Origin: Alphaproteobacteria bacterium
Lineage (GTDB): Bacteria > Pseudomonadota > Alphaproteobacteria > Sphingomonadales > Kordiimonadaceae
Assembly (NCBI GenBank): GCA_013372975.1
Contig: JABXIS010000018.1
Location: 1-42,350 of the forward strand
Direction of reading: 5' to 3'
DNA length: 42,350 nucleotides
A model generated the notes under the pieces. It was not told the origin of the DNA. It did no database searches and was given only the letters and a program-made list of their open reading frames with translations. A program made the position numbers and the translations under genes. Shown one piece after another: positions 15,515 to 23,496 of the stretch. Position 1 is the first letter of the stretch; every line of letters begins with the position of its first letter.

Positions 15515-16261
15515 ATGGATACCGCACTGATGGTAGGGTTGGCTCATAGAAGCGCGCTGAAGAGGCGCATGGATGTTGTCGCACATAATATTGCAAACAT
15601 GTCGACAGCAGCCTTCAACAAAGAAAGATCTGTATTCCGTCAGCATTTGATGGATGCACCAGGCGCCGCCGGTACAGTCGGAGGCAAGATCGCTACGGTT
15701 ATGGACCATGGCGTTCTGAGAAATCTGGAACCAGGTACAATGATACCGACAAGCAACCCTTTAGATGTTTTCATCAATGGGCGTGCCTATCTAACCGTGC
15801 AGGGCAAGGACGGCCAAACTGTCTATACCCGCAACGGTCGCATGACAATGGACGCTGATCGCAACCTGACGCTTCTGTCGGGTGAGAAGGTCCTTGATGA
15901 AAACGGCCAACCCATCCAGTTCGATGAGGATGATATCGATATCCACATCGCGATTGACGGTTCTATTTCCACAAACAACGGTGAACGCGGCAAACTCGGC
16001 ATCGCATCCTTTGCCAACGAGCAGAGCATGAAGCGGAGAGGTTCGTCCCTGTACGAAACAGACCAGGCGCCACAACCACCTGAAAACATGACCGAATTCT
16101 CCATTCGCCAGAAGGCGTATGAAGGATCGAATGTGAATGCCATCGAATCCATGGTCGAGATGATTGACGTGATGCGAGCTTACGAGCGCGCAAGCAAGCA
16201 ATCTTCAGGCTACGAAGACATGCGCAAAAATTCCCTCGATAAGCTGTCCAAGGTTCAATAA
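15515..16261 (+). CDS. flgF: Flagellar basal-body rod protein FlgF
   Basis: The 248-residue rod protein has the conserved N-terminal rod/hook signature (RRMDVVAHNIANMSTAAFNK), a central beta domain and the C-terminal helix with NVNAIESMVEMIDVMRAYE. FlgF is exported by the flagellar type III system and forms part of the proximal rod. The ATG at 15515 is preceded by AGGAG at 15503-15507. It is the first gene of flgF-flgG-flgA-flgH and lies immediately behind a sigma-54 promoter. Length and motifs are typical. Confidence 0.95.
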   Translation: MDTALMVGLAHRSALKRRMDVVAHNIANMSTAAFNKERSVFRQHLMDAPGAAGTVGGKIATVMDHGVLRNLEPGTMIPTSNPLDVFINGRAYLTVQGKDGQTVYTRNGRMTMDADRNLTLLSGEKVLDENGQPIQFDEDDIDIHIAIDGSISTNNGERGKLGIASFANEQSMKRRGSSLYETDQAPQPPENMTEFSIRQKAYEGSNVNAIESMVEMIDVMRAYERASKQSSGYEDMRKNSLDKLSKVQ

Positions 16262-16292
16262 CCCGGCTTGAGATTGAGGAAAGGATAGAACG

Positions 16293-17078
16293 ATGAAAGC
16301 ACTAAGCACAGCAGCAACTGGAATGTTGGCCCAGCAACTGAATATCGATGTTATTTCAAACAACATCGCCAACATGAACACAACAGGCTTCAAACGCGGC
16401 CGCGCCGAATTTCAGGATCTTTTGTATCAGAATATCGAGCGTGTGGGCGCCAACTCCTCTGATGCCGGCACCGTGGTACCAAGTGGTATTCAGGTTGGTG
16501 TGGGTGTGCGCACCGCAGGCGTTTACCGGATCACGGATCAGGGCAGCCTTCAGAACACAGGCAACATGTTTGACCTGGCAATCAATGGCCGTGGTTTCTT
16601 CCACATCCAGCTGCCTGACGGACAAGACGCCTATACCCGCGCCGGCTCCTTCCAGATCGACCAAAACGGGTCGCTGGTAACACCGGAAGGCTATACAGTT
16701 CAGCCACAGATCACCATTCCGCAGGACGCCGTTGATGTTTCCATCAACGAGCAAGGCGAGGTGTTCTACAAGCAGGATGGCCAGACGAACCCGGCAAACG
16801 CAGGTAAATTGACTGTTGCAATCTTCCCGAACGAAGTGGGCCTTGAGGCCATCGGCGGTAATATGTTCCTAGAAAGCCAGGCCTCTGGCGCGGCGGTTCA
16901 AGGTGCAGCAGGAGATCCTGGCTACGGTACTGTTTTCCAAGGCTTCCTTGAGCAATCAAATGTGAATGCTGTTGGCGAGATCACCTCCATGATCACCGCC
17001 CAACGCGCCTACGAGCTCAACTCCAAGGTAATCTCTACCGCGGACGAGATGCTCCAGGCAGCCAATAACCTGCGCTAG
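16293..17078 (+). CDS. flgG: Flagellar distal rod protein FlgG
   Basis: The 261-residue product matches the usual FlgG length of about 260. The N-terminus is MKALSTAATGMLAQQLNIDV followed by SNNIANMNTTGFKRGRAEF. The conserved GRGFFHIQLPDG lies in the core, and the C-terminal ITAQRAYELNSKVISTADEM lies in the export/assembly helix. It builds the distal rod that crosses the periplasm. AAAGGA lies about 8 bases before the ATG. It follows flgF after a 31-base gap and precedes flgA after a few bases, so it is part of the same operon. Confidence 0.97.
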   Translation: MKALSTAATGMLAQQLNIDVISNNIANMNTTGFKRGRAEFQDLLYQNIERVGANSSDAGTVVPSGIQVGVGVRTAGVYRITDQGSLQNTGNMFDLAINGRGFFHIQLPDGQDAYTRAGSFQIDQNGSLVTPEGYTVQPQITIPQDAVDVSINEQGEVFYKQDGQTNPANAGKLTVAIFPNEVGLEAIGGNMFLESQASGAAVQGAAGDPGYGTVFQGFLEQSNVNAVGEITSMITAQRAYELNSKVISTADEMLQAANNLR

Positions 17079-17090
17079 TAGGAGGTTATG

Positions 17091-18053
17091 ATGCGGACAA
17101 GCTCTAAACTATTTCTCGCAGGGTTGGCGATCAGCACCGTCTTGACGGTAGCCACCCCTACAGATGCGGCAGACCTCAACCCGGCGCCTGTGATCAATGA
17201 TGCTGTGATCCGCCTTGGCGACCTTTTCGAAGGTACGGGCGACAAGGCAGGCAAGATCATCATGCAAGCCCCTGCCCCTGGCGAAACTGATACGCTGAAT
17301 TCCTATGAGCTTGACCGTATCGCCAAAGAATATGAACTGGATTGGGTTCGTCCTGATTACCTCAAAACGGTAACGGTACAACGCGAAGGTATGCCCTTCT
17401 CCCTCGACGACCTGCATAATCTGGTTCTTGAGACTGCACAACAACAGGGCCTGAATGTTGATGTGGAAATCAAGGTATACGGCAGCCGGCGTGGCCTCTA
17501 TCTGCCAACAACCGCGGGGATTGAAGATATAGAGTTTGAGCGGTTTGACCTGAACGAACGGCAGGACCGTTTCACCGCAACAATCTTGATCCCGACGGGC
17601 GGCCCGGTACCCCGGAAACTGAATGTCACCGGCAGCCTGGAAGAAGTGCGGCACGTACCAATGCTAACCCGCATTGTGGCACCAGGTGACGTGATTACAG
17701 AGAATGACATCGTATGGCAGCCATTTCCTGCCAAACGGCTGAACCGCAACTCGGTAATCGACCAAAGCGTTCTGGTTGGCCAAACCGTACGCCGCCCAAT
17801 CCGGCCTGGCAGTCCGGTACGCGTGAATGACCTGAAGGCCCCTGTTGTGGTGGCAAAAGGTTCGGTTGTCAAAATGACCATCACCGCAGGCGCGCTAACG
17901 CTTACAGCCAATGGCCGTGCACTCGAGGATGGCGGTGACGGGGACACGATCCGCGTCATGAACACCAAATCCAAACAAAGCGTAGAGGCGCAAGTTATCC
18001 GCCCCGGCCTTGTGAAAGTAACCAGCAACGCGCTTGCGCTTGCAGCCCTTTGA
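17091..18053 (+). CDS. flgA: Flagellar P-ring assembly chaperone FlgA
   Basis: The 320-residue periplasmic protein has a signal peptide (MRTSSKLFLAGLAISTVLTV, cleaved after about TDA). An N-terminal variable part is followed by the SAF domain and chaperone C-terminus (PMLTRIVAPGDVITENDIVW, VGQTVRRPIRPGSPVRVNDL). FlgA assists FlgI polymerisation into the P ring. The second of two adjacent ATG codons (17091) is preferred because AGGAGG ends 5 bases upstream; the first (17088) is only 2 bases away. The gene ends just before flgH. Its client flgI is about 3 kb downstream in another operon. Confidence 0.94.
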   Translation: MRTSSKLFLAGLAISTVLTVATPTDAADLNPAPVINDAVIRLGDLFEGTGDKAGKIIMQAPAPGETDTLNSYELDRIAKEYELDWVRPDYLKTVTVQREGMPFSLDDLHNLVLETAQQQGLNVDVEIKVYGSRRGLYLPTTAGIEDIEFERFDLNERQDRFTATILIPTGGPVPRKLNVTGSLEEVRHVPMLTRIVAPGDVITENDIVWQPFPAKRLNRNSVIDQSVLVGQTVRRPIRPGSPVRVNDLKAPVVVAKGSVVKMTITAGALTLTANGRALEDGGDGDTIRVMNTKSKQSVEAQVIRPGLVKVTSNALALAAL

Positions 18054-18066
18054 TCGGAGACATGTG

Positions 18067-18834
18067 ATGTTTAAGAATGTACTACGCAAAACAGCCCTTG
18101 CTGTAACTTTGGCCTCGCTGGCCGCGTGTGGCGCTGCAGACCGTATCTCCAACATTGGCAAGGCACCAGACCTGACCCCCATCAAGGATGTCAAAGCACC
18201 CGTTGCCCAGCGGTCCATTAGCTTGCCAATGCCCGATAATCAGCCTAGTAAATTTCAGGCAAATTCCCTGTGGCGCACAGGTGCCCGCGCCTTCTTTAAA
18301 GATCAGCGCGCTGGTAATATCGGTGATATCCTTACCGTGAACATCGATATCTCCGACAGTGCCCAGATTGGCAACTCTACAGCTCGGTCGCGTTCCACAG
18401 CCGAAGATGCGGGCCTGTCCGCCTTCCTCGGCTTTGAACAGAAGATTGCTGGCGCCCTGCATGGCAGCGGCGATACGGCACCCACTGTAACGCCTAGTAG
18501 CCTTGTGAACGCTGACTCTACAACTTCCTACGAAGGCACTGGCTCGGTAAACCGGTCAGAAGCCATCAGCATGACGGTAGCAGCTATCGTTACAGAAGTT
18601 CTTCCAAACGGAAATCTTGTTATTCAAGGCCGCCAGGAAGTTCGTGTGAATTTCGAGAAGCGTGAACTGCTTCTCGCCGGGATTGTGCGTCCTGAGGATA
18701 TCTCCAGTTCGAACACCATTTCGCACACCCAAATCGCCGAAGCCCGCATTAGCTACGGGGGCAAAGGCCAACTTACTGATGTCCAACAGCCACGTTACGG
18801 GACCCAACTGTACGACATCATCTTCCCATTCTAA
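18067..18834 (+). CDS. flgH: Flagellar L-ring lipoprotein FlgH
   Basis: The 255-residue outer-membrane lipoprotein has a signal peptide ending in the lipobox LAAC (Cys21). The FlgH core contains SLWRTGARAFFKDQRAGNIG, GDILTVNIDIS, TVAAIVTEVLPNGNLVIQG and VRPEDISSSNTI. It forms the L ring around the distal rod. The ATG at 18067 has GGAGA about 8 bases upstream and follows the flgA stop by 13 bases; the longer frame from 18034 would lack a signal peptide. It is the last gene of the operon and is followed by a terminator. Confidence 0.96.
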   Translation: MFKNVLRKTALAVTLASLAACGAADRISNIGKAPDLTPIKDVKAPVAQRSISLPMPDNQPSKFQANSLWRTGARAFFKDQRAGNIGDILTVNIDISDSAQIGNSTARSRSTAEDAGLSAFLGFEQKIAGALHGSGDTAPTVTPSSLVNADSTTSYEGTGSVNRSEAISMTVAAIVTEVLPNGNLVIQGRQEVRVNFEKRELLLAGIVRPEDISSSNTISHTQIAEARISYGGKGQLTDVQQPRYGTQLYDIIFPF

Positions 18835-18913
18835 TCAAGTCAACCAAGGAGGTGCTTAAAGAATATTAGGAACACTTACCGAAATAAAGCCAACTTAATT
18901 CTGCCAATGTGCA

Positions 18914-18952
18914 GTGGCCGGAAGCCCCAAGAGGTTACCGGCCTCTTTTTTT
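18914..18952 (+). terminator. Rho-independent terminator after flgH
   Basis: GGCCGG (18916-18921) pairs with CCGGCC (18938-18943), followed by a TCTTTTTTT tract. A nested GAGG/CCTC pairing (18931-18934 with 18942-18945) is an alternative fold. It ends the flgFGAH transcript before the convergent methyltransferase gene. Confidence 0.8.
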
Positions 18953-18965
18953 GCCAAGGCTAAAT

Positions 18966-19703
18966 TTAAGTCAAATCCGCCACTACCAAACGATAGCCGA
19001 TATCCAGTTGTTCCAGCATTTGAATATCTGCGTAGCGCTTTGCCCAAACGCCTGTTTGAAGGTCTTTCTCAAGCCGCTCAAGGGCGGGGCTTATGTCATC
19101 AAGTTTGGCAAAGGTCGAAATCGCTGCCCGCACAGATGAATCAAGGTAAGCTTCTGGCCGCCGCCAATAGGCACCCAAAAACCCATCCGTGCAATCATGA
19201 GGCACAGGAACGACTTGAACCTCAGTTCGCTGGAAAAATCGCTCGAACGTCCCGATTGCCGGCATGATTGGTTGGTCCAAATCAATAATCTCAGGAATAT
19301 AGTCAGCAAGCCAGAAATAGGGCGCCGCTGGGTCAAAGGTCAGGATCACAACCCTGTGCGTCGCAACGCGCCTCATTTCTTCCAGCCCTTTGGGCACATC
19401 ACTCCAATGGTGCACTGTAAGAACCGCCATTGCCGTATCGAAAGAGTTATTGGAAAAGGGCAAATCTTCTGCCACACCCTGGTAAACTTTTCCCGCATTG
19501 CCTGGGCGCTGGCTGATCATCTCTGTCGAAGGCTCAACCGCAGTTACAATTCTGTCACTAGGTTCGTAGGCCCCAGTGCCAGCCCCAACATTCAACACGG
19601 TCTCTGCATCACCCAAGGCCGCATGAATTTGGGCAGCAATGCGATCATCCGGCCTCCTATGGCTGGAATAATTCACGCCAATTTTGTCGTATAACGGTTT
19701 CAT
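18966..19703 (-). CDS. Class I SAM-dependent methyltransferase
   Basis: The 245-residue protein has a Rossmann-type SAM-binding motif I (VLNVGAGTGAYEP, residues 36-48) and a motif II acidic residue in AVEPSTEM. A UbiE/Methyltransf_11-like layout follows (GVAEDLPFSNNSFDTAMAV, HHWSDVPKGLEEMRRV). The substrate cannot be read from the sequence. It lies between the flgH terminator and the dksA terminator, with GAGGGG 5 bases before its ATG, so it may be a single-gene unit. No link to flagella is apparent beyond position. Confidence 0.85.
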   Translation of the reverse strand: MKPLYDKIGVNYSSHRRPDDRIAAQIHAALGDAETVLNVGAGTGAYEPSDRIVTAVEPSTEMISQRPGNAGKVYQGVAEDLPFSNNSFDTAMAVLTVHHWSDVPKGLEEMRRVATHRVVILTFDPAAPYFWLADYIPEIIDLDQPIMPAIGTFERFFQRTEVQVVPVPHDCTDGFLGAYWRRPEAYLDSSVRAAISTFAKLDDISPALERLEKDLQTGVWAKRYADIQMLEQLDIGYRLVVADLT

Positions 19704-19738
19704 CTCTGCCCCTCAGACACACCACTTCACCTTGAATC

Positions 19739-19761
19739 AAAAAAGGGAGCCGATGGCTCCC
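19739..19761 (-). terminator. Rho-independent terminator after dksA
   Basis: On the minus strand a perfect GGGAGCC/GGCTCCC stem (19755-19761 and 19745-19751 in plus coordinates) with a 3-base loop is followed by six T residues. It lies just after the dksA stop and before the methyltransferase start. Confidence 0.88.
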
Positions 19762-19790
19762 TCTTGCGCATATCTCCGCAGAAGACCGAC

Positions 19791-20228
19791 TTAGTCGTCG
19801 CGATGGACCTTTTCCGCCCGCTCATGTGCTTCCTGAGCTTCGATTGTCATGGTCGCGATCGGACGCGCATCCAGACGACGCAGACTGATCGGCTCACCGG
19901 TTACTTCACAATAACCATATTCGCCTTCCTTGATGCGGCGAAGAGCGGAGTCAATCTTGGAAACCAGCTTGCGCTGACGGTCGCGCGTACGCAGTTCAAC
20001 CGACCAATCTGTCTCTGAGGATGCACGATCGGCAATATCTGGCTCACGCAAGTTATCTTGCTGAAGGTTTTGCAGCGTTTCAGCAGATTCACGAAGGATG
20101 TCATCCTTCCAGGCTTCAAGCTTCTGACGAAAATATTCGAGCTGAAGCGGGTTCATGAATTCTTCGTCCGGAGACGGCATATAACCGTCAGGCAACTTGA
20201 TCTCGTTTACCGTCATAGTTTCAGTCAT
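19791..20228 (-). CDS. dksA: DksA-family RNA polymerase-binding regulator
   Basis: The 145-residue protein has the DksA N-terminal region, a coiled coil with the acidic tip region (about 40-110), and the zinc-finger-like end (YGYCEVTGEPISLRRLDARP, then IATMTIEAQE). Only one of the four usual zinc cysteines remains, as is common for DksA of alphaproteobacteria. Zinc may therefore not be bound. DksA works with ppGpp in the secondary channel of RNA polymerase to tune stress and growth genes. The ATG at 20228 has AGGGAG 5 bases upstream; the GTG codon at 20234 is less likely. A strong terminator follows it. Confidence 0.95.
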   Translation of the reverse strand: MTETMTVNEIKLPDGYMPSPDEEFMNPLQLEYFRQKLEAWKDDILRESAETLQNLQQDNLREPDIADRASSETDWSVELRTRDRQRKLVSKIDSALRRIKEGEYGYCEVTGEPISLRRLDARPIATMTIEAQEAHERAEKVHRDD

Positions 20229-20255
20229 TGTCACTCCCTAACAACCAAATCCAGA

Positions 20256-20279
20256 CCTTCGCCTCAATTCCCCCGAAGG
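20256..20279 (-). other. Hairpin in dksA leader
   Basis: CCTTCG (20256-20261) and CGAAGG (20274-20279) form a 6-bp stem in the predicted 5' untranslated region, about 28 bases before the dksA start. It is of unknown meaning; it could be a weak regulatory hairpin. Confidence 0.35.
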
Positions 20280-20301
20280 CCGAGAGCACTACTTTCGGAG
20301 G

Positions 20302-20333
20302 GTTATATAATGATTTCCTACGCGCAGCACAAG
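20302..20333 (-). promoter_or_regulatory. Possible housekeeping promoter of dksA
   Basis: On the minus strand a TTATATAAC -10-like element (20310-20302) lies about 17 bases downstream of TTGTGC (near 20333). The -35 match is only partial (TTG), so the call is tentative. Position and spacing fit transcription of dksA. Confidence 0.35.
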
Positions 20334-20399
20334 GCGTAATAAAAATGCGTGCGTAAAGACATTGTGATAAGAATAAAAATGTCGGCTAAGCGTCTGAAA

Positions 20400-20828
20400 T
20401 CAAAGGCCAAGCTTGGCCAATTCCACTTCTGCCCTTAATTCGATATCAGAAAGAATATCATCCAGATGCTTATCCCCGGTTTGGCCTCGCTGATTCCTTG
20501 CCATGTCAGCCAGGTTCCTGAGGTTGGGTGCCGGGATCGCACCAAGCAATATCCCCTTCCGTACCTCTTCCAGCATATCGAGCATCTCTTCAGCCCGCTT
20601 CAAACCTTTGGATCGACCAGTGGTCGCGTCAGGCACACCCTGCAGCGCCAACAAGGCATCAACAGACGTAATCGGCCCCGCACCAGAAGCGCCGCTTGTA
20701 CCGCTGGTGGCGGATGTGCCCTGTGTGCCAGACAGCTCACTGGCAAAACCAGCGCCTCCGCTCGAACCTTTTCGAGCAGTCTTTTTAACTGTCTTGGATT
20801 GGACTTGGCCTGGACCGGTAATCTTCAT
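20400..20828 (-). CDS. fliX: Flagellar assembly regulator FliX
   Basis: The 142-residue protein begins MKITGPGQVQSK with a flexible Gly/Ser/Thr/Ala-rich segment to about residue 53. The FliX core follows (VDALLALQGVPDATTGRSKG, LDMLEEVRKGILLGAIP). In Caulobacter, FliX couples basal-body assembly to the sigma-54 activator FlbD. No flbD is in this window. The gene diverges from flgI, the same arrangement as in Caulobacter, which supports the assignment. It may be transcribed alone toward dksA. Confidence 0.92.
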   Translation of the reverse strand: MKITGPGQVQSKTVKKTARKGSSGGAGFASELSGTQGTSATSGTSGASGAGPITSVDALLALQGVPDATTGRSKGLKRAEEMLDMLEEVRKGILLGAIPAPNLRNLADMARNQRGQTGDKHLDDILSDIELRAEVELAKLGL

Positions 20829-20895
20829 AGACCTAATTTATTCCTTGCTGGCACCATGAGCAAGCTTTGCTACACCGAACCGGCATTTTATTCCA

Positions 20896-20913
20896 CGGGA
20901 TATTTTTCGGCGA
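20896..20913. promoter_or_regulatory. Possible activator site upstream of flgI/fliX
   Basis: CGGGATATTTTTCGGCGA resembles a stretch upstream of the flgF promoter (15341-15367, CGGGA then ATATTTTT then GCCGG). It lies about 44 bases upstream of the -24 box of flgI. An enhancer site for a FlbD-type activator is a reasonable but unproven reading. Confidence 0.3.
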
Positions 20914-20956
20914 AACAAAATCCTTTAATTTCAACACCTTAAAATCAAACAAGATT

Positions 20957-20972
20957 TGGCACGATCCTCGCA
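20957..20972 (+). promoter_or_regulatory. Sigma-54 promoter of flgI operon
   Basis: TGGCACGATCCTCGCA has GG at 20958-20959 and GC at 20970-20971 with 12-base spacing. The predicted start is near 20983, so a flgI start at 20867 is impossible from this promoter and the ATG at 21038 is supported. A CCGGC/GCCGG hairpin (20997-21013) lies in the leader. Confidence 0.82.
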
Positions 20973-21037
20973 TATATAAGGCTGAAATCTTGATAACCGG
21001 CAAAAGACGCCGGGTTGAATCAGTAAGGGTGCCAAGC

Positions 21038-22165
21038 ATGTTGAGCCAATATCGTATCAAAACTATCTTCGCGATCGCGGTTTCATTGATCACTGTTCTC
21101 GGTGGTACACACGCCACTGCTTCCTCACGGATCAAGGATATCGTCTCAATCGAAGGTATCCGGGACAACCAATTGATTGGTTATGGCCTGGTGGTTGGTT
21201 TGAATGGCACTGGCGATACGCTGAGAAACACACCTTACACAGAACAAAGCCTGACAGCGATGCTGGAACGCCTTGGTGTTAATGCCAAGGGTGAGACCAT
21301 GCGGCCGGAAAATGTTGCCGCAGTTATGGTTACGGCAAATCTTCCCGCCTTTGCTCGTCAGGGCAATCGTATCGATGTGAATGTTAGCTCAATGGGCGAC
21401 GCCGATGACCTTAAAGGCGGCACGTTGATTGCTACCCCTCTTTTGGGCGCTGATGGTGAAGTATATGCAGTAGCACAAGGCGCCATTGCTGTGGCTGGTT
21501 TCAGCGCACAAGGTGAAGCAGCATCTGTTGTACAAGGCGTACCAACAAACGGACGCATTGCAAACGGCGGTATTGTCGAGCGCGAAATCCCGTTTGAGCT
21601 GAGCGACCTGACATCTGTTAAGCTGTCGCTTCACAACCCTGACCTTACAACGGCGCAGCGCATCACAGCGGCAATCAATAGCCATCTGAAAAAGAACATG
21701 GCGCGCCCACTTGATCCATCAACCATTCAGCTGGACCGTCCCATCGGTTATGAACTGGCTTTGGTTGATATTCTGACCGAAATCGAACAATTGAGCGTTC
21801 AACCGGACCAAAAAGCACGCGTTATTATCGACGAGCGCACAGGCATCATCGTAATGGGCTCTGAAGTTCGCATCAATTCTGTAGCAATTGCACAGGGCAA
21901 CCTGACAATCAGCATTTCCGAACAGCCACAAGTTTCGCAACCTGGCGCATTTGCGCAAGGTGGCCAAACTCAGGTGGTTCCACGTTCCAGCGTTACTGTT
22001 GAAGAAACAGGCACAGAAAAACTTACAATTCTTGAGAACGCCGTAACGTTGCAGGATCTGGTTGATGGCCTCAACGCCCTTGGTGTCGGTCCTCGTGACA
22101 TGATTTCGATCCTGCAAGCCGTGAAGGCGGCAGGCGCCATGCAAGCTGAAATCCAGGTGATGTAA
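21038..22165 (+). CDS. flgI: Flagellar P-ring protein FlgI
   Basis: The 375-residue periplasmic protein begins with a signal peptide (MLSQYRIKTIFAIAVSLITV, cleaved after about HATA). The family-typical start of the mature protein follows (RIKDIVSIEGIRDNQLIGYG). The C-terminus LQDLVDGLNALGVGPRDMIS and AAGAMQAEIQVM is intact. FlgI forms the P ring in the peptidoglycan layer. The start at 21038 is set by the sigma-54 promoter, the AAGGG sequence upstream and the signal peptide. It leads an operon with the FlgJ-like rod-binding gene 1 base downstream. Confidence 0.97.
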   Translation: MLSQYRIKTIFAIAVSLITVLGGTHATASSRIKDIVSIEGIRDNQLIGYGLVVGLNGTGDTLRNTPYTEQSLTAMLERLGVNAKGETMRPENVAAVMVTANLPAFARQGNRIDVNVSSMGDADDLKGGTLIATPLLGADGEVYAVAQGAIAVAGFSAQGEAASVVQGVPTNGRIANGGIVEREIPFELSDLTSVKLSLHNPDLTTAQRITAAINSHLKKNMARPLDPSTIQLDRPIGYELALVDILTEIEQLSVQPDQKARVIIDERTGIIVMGSEVRINSVAIAQGNLTISISEQPQVSQPGAFAQGGQTQVVPRSSVTVEETGTEKLTILENAVTLQDLVDGLNALGVGPRDMISILQAVKAAGAMQAEIQVM

Positions 22166-22166
22166 T

Positions 22167-22499
22167 ATGCAGGTTATCTCCATAGATACAGCACAAAGCC
22201 AGGCAGTTGATGCACAAATTGCGGCCGCCAGAGATGGCCTGAACAAGGCCGGCATGTCAGATGCAGACAAGCGCGCAGCCCGCGATGCAGCCGAGCAATT
22301 TGAAGCTGTTTTCATAGCACAGATGCTTCAGCCAATGTTTGAGTCCGTGCCTACGGACGGCCCGATGGGTGGTGGCCATGCAGAAGGCCTGTATCGGTCC
22401 ATGTTCGTGAACGAAGCCAGCCGGGAAATCGCCCGCAACGGTGGCGTGGGAATCGCCGACAGCGTTTACCGCGAACTTCTAAAACTGCAGGAGGGCTGA
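22167..22499 (+). CDS. flgJ: FlgJ-like rod-binding protein (CheL type)
   Basis: The 110-residue protein corresponds to the N-terminal rod-cap domain of FlgJ alone (AAEQFEAVFIAQMLQPMFES, GGGHAEGLYRSMFVNEASRE). It lacks the muramidase domain found in gammaproteobacteria. This short form is normal in alphaproteobacteria, where it is also called CheL. It is exported to the periplasm to cap or scaffold the rod. It follows flgI with a 1-base gap and is followed by the FlgN-like gene with a 1-base gap, so the three are almost certainly co-translated. Confidence 0.9.
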   Translation: MQVISIDTAQSQAVDAQIAAARDGLNKAGMSDADKRAARDAAEQFEAVFIAQMLQPMFESVPTDGPMGGGHAEGLYRSMFVNEASREIARNGGVGIADSVYRELLKLQEG

Positions 22500-22500
22500 A

Positions 22501-22980
22501 ATGCCCCTGGATCAGGCACCAAAGCAGATCTCTATTCCGGGTAAATCCCCGCTCACCAGCCACGGTGCCACTGTGGCACGCCTGACCACAGAGTTATCCG
22601 AATTGATCGAGAGGGAGACCAATCTTCTTCAAGCCCGTCGCCCACAGGAAGCCAAACAGCTTCACGGCGAAAAAAGCCGTCTGATGGCTGAATATAAGGC
22701 TGCTCTTGGCAAGCTGAAGTTAAGCGAACATCTGCTTGGGCCCAAAGGGTCCAAAGAACGGCAATATCTTCGTGGTCTAACCGATCAGCTTCGCGACAAC
22801 ATCAGGGAACATGCCCGCGTCGTATTGCGCCTAAAATCTGTGACCGAGGGGCTGATCCGCAGTGTTGGTGAAGAAGTACAGAAGAAGACCAACCCTGTCC
22901 TGGGTTATGGCAAAAACGCGGCCGTAAATTACGCCCGCAATGTTAGGCCCACGTCTCTTAGTCTGAACCAGACTATCTAA
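22501..22980 (+). CDS. FlgN-like flagellar export chaperone
   Basis: The 159-residue protein is almost entirely helical, with long coiled-coil stretches (VARLTTELSELIERETNLLQ, RQYLRGLTDQLRDNIREHAR). This pattern fits the FlgN/FlbY family, whose known members keep hook-associated proteins soluble before export. Detailed sequence similarity is weak by eye, so the name rests on helical layout and position after the rod-binding gene. A GGAGGGCTGA stretch before the ATG provides the ribosome-binding site. Confidence 0.7.
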   Translation: MPLDQAPKQISIPGKSPLTSHGATVARLTTELSELIERETNLLQARRPQEAKQLHGEKSRLMAEYKAALGKLKLSEHLLGPKGSKERQYLRGLTDQLRDNIREHARVVLRLKSVTEGLIRSVGEEVQKKTNPVLGYGKNAAVNYARNVRPTSLSLNQTI

Positions 22981-22990
22981 GGAGGCCCCA

Positions 22991-23308
22991 ATGCCTGTAC
23001 ATCCTGTGATGACAGCGCCTCCCCCTACTCTTCCACCAGTATTTCATACTGTTTCAACTTCCGGGCAACTAACAATCCCCCTCAGAACCGCCTTTTTCCT
23101 GGAATTGGCCACGATTGCCGCACGGGAAAAACAAGCTGTGCCGACGTCTAAAAGTGCGGCACCCGCCAACCGGCTTCCAGCCTATATTCCCAACAGCATT
23201 CTTGCATCCGCCTCCGCCGGCGCACCGCAGGCAAAATCACCTGGTTCAAATCATAAAAAGAAAAAGAAGCAAGATCCGGAAAAGCTGCTCGGCATGCTCC
23301 TGCGCTGA
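22991..23308 (+). CDS. Small proline- and lysine-rich protein of flgI operon
   Basis: The product is 105 residues and I do not recognise a family. It has a Pro-rich start (MTAPPPTLPPVFHT), a short amphipathic stretch in the middle (LRTAFFLELATIAAREKQ), an Ala/Ser-rich part, and a basic end (HKKKKKQDPEKLLGMLLR). AAGGAGG 6 bases before the ATG and close packing behind the FlgN-like gene argue that it is a real gene. It is the last gene of the operon and could be a flagellar accessory or chaperone. No function is claimed. Confidence 0.65.
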   Translation: MPVHPVMTAPPPTLPPVFHTVSTSGQLTIPLRTAFFLELATIAAREKQAVPTSKSAAPANRLPAYIPNSILASASAGAPQAKSPGSNHKKKKKQDPEKLLGMLLR

Positions 23309-23438
23309 CACCATTTGCCGCACAGGTAGGAATCCCAGGTCGGCAGAATGTGCACCTCCCTCTCCTCCATGGAAAAAAATATATAGCTGCACTTTTTTCC
23401 GCTCTACGCCAGGACATCCCATAAATCAATAAAACTTA

Positions 23439-23466
23439 TATATTTCAATATGTTAAGTGAAATATA
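23439..23466. promoter_or_regulatory. Inverted repeat abutting flagellin-1 promoter
   Basis: TATATTTCA (23439-23447) and TGAAATATA (23458-23466) form a perfect 9-bp inverted repeat with a 10-base spacer, ending 4 bases before the -24 box. TGAAATATA also occurs upstream of the flgF promoter at 15416-15424. It may bind a regulator or architectural protein, or be an AT-rich chance match. Confidence 0.35.
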
Positions 23467-23470
23467 AAAC

Positions 23471-23486
23471 TGGCACACCCATTGCA
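23471..23486 (+). promoter_or_regulatory. Sigma-54 promoter of flagellin 1
   Basis: TGGCACACCCATTGCA is a near-consensus -24/-12 element, with GG at 23472-23473 and GC at 23484-23485. Predicted transcription starts near 23497, leaving a leader of about 49 bases before the ATG. Confidence 0.9.
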
Positions 23487-23496
23487 TAATAGTGAG

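Noticed and set aside
17109-18028. Open frames of 176-181 residues antisense to flgA
   Set aside because: These are shadows of the flgA reading frame with no family signature.
20867-21037. Upstream extension of flgI (start at 20867)
   Set aside because: It would begin upstream of the sigma-54 promoter and remove the signal peptide from the N-terminus.
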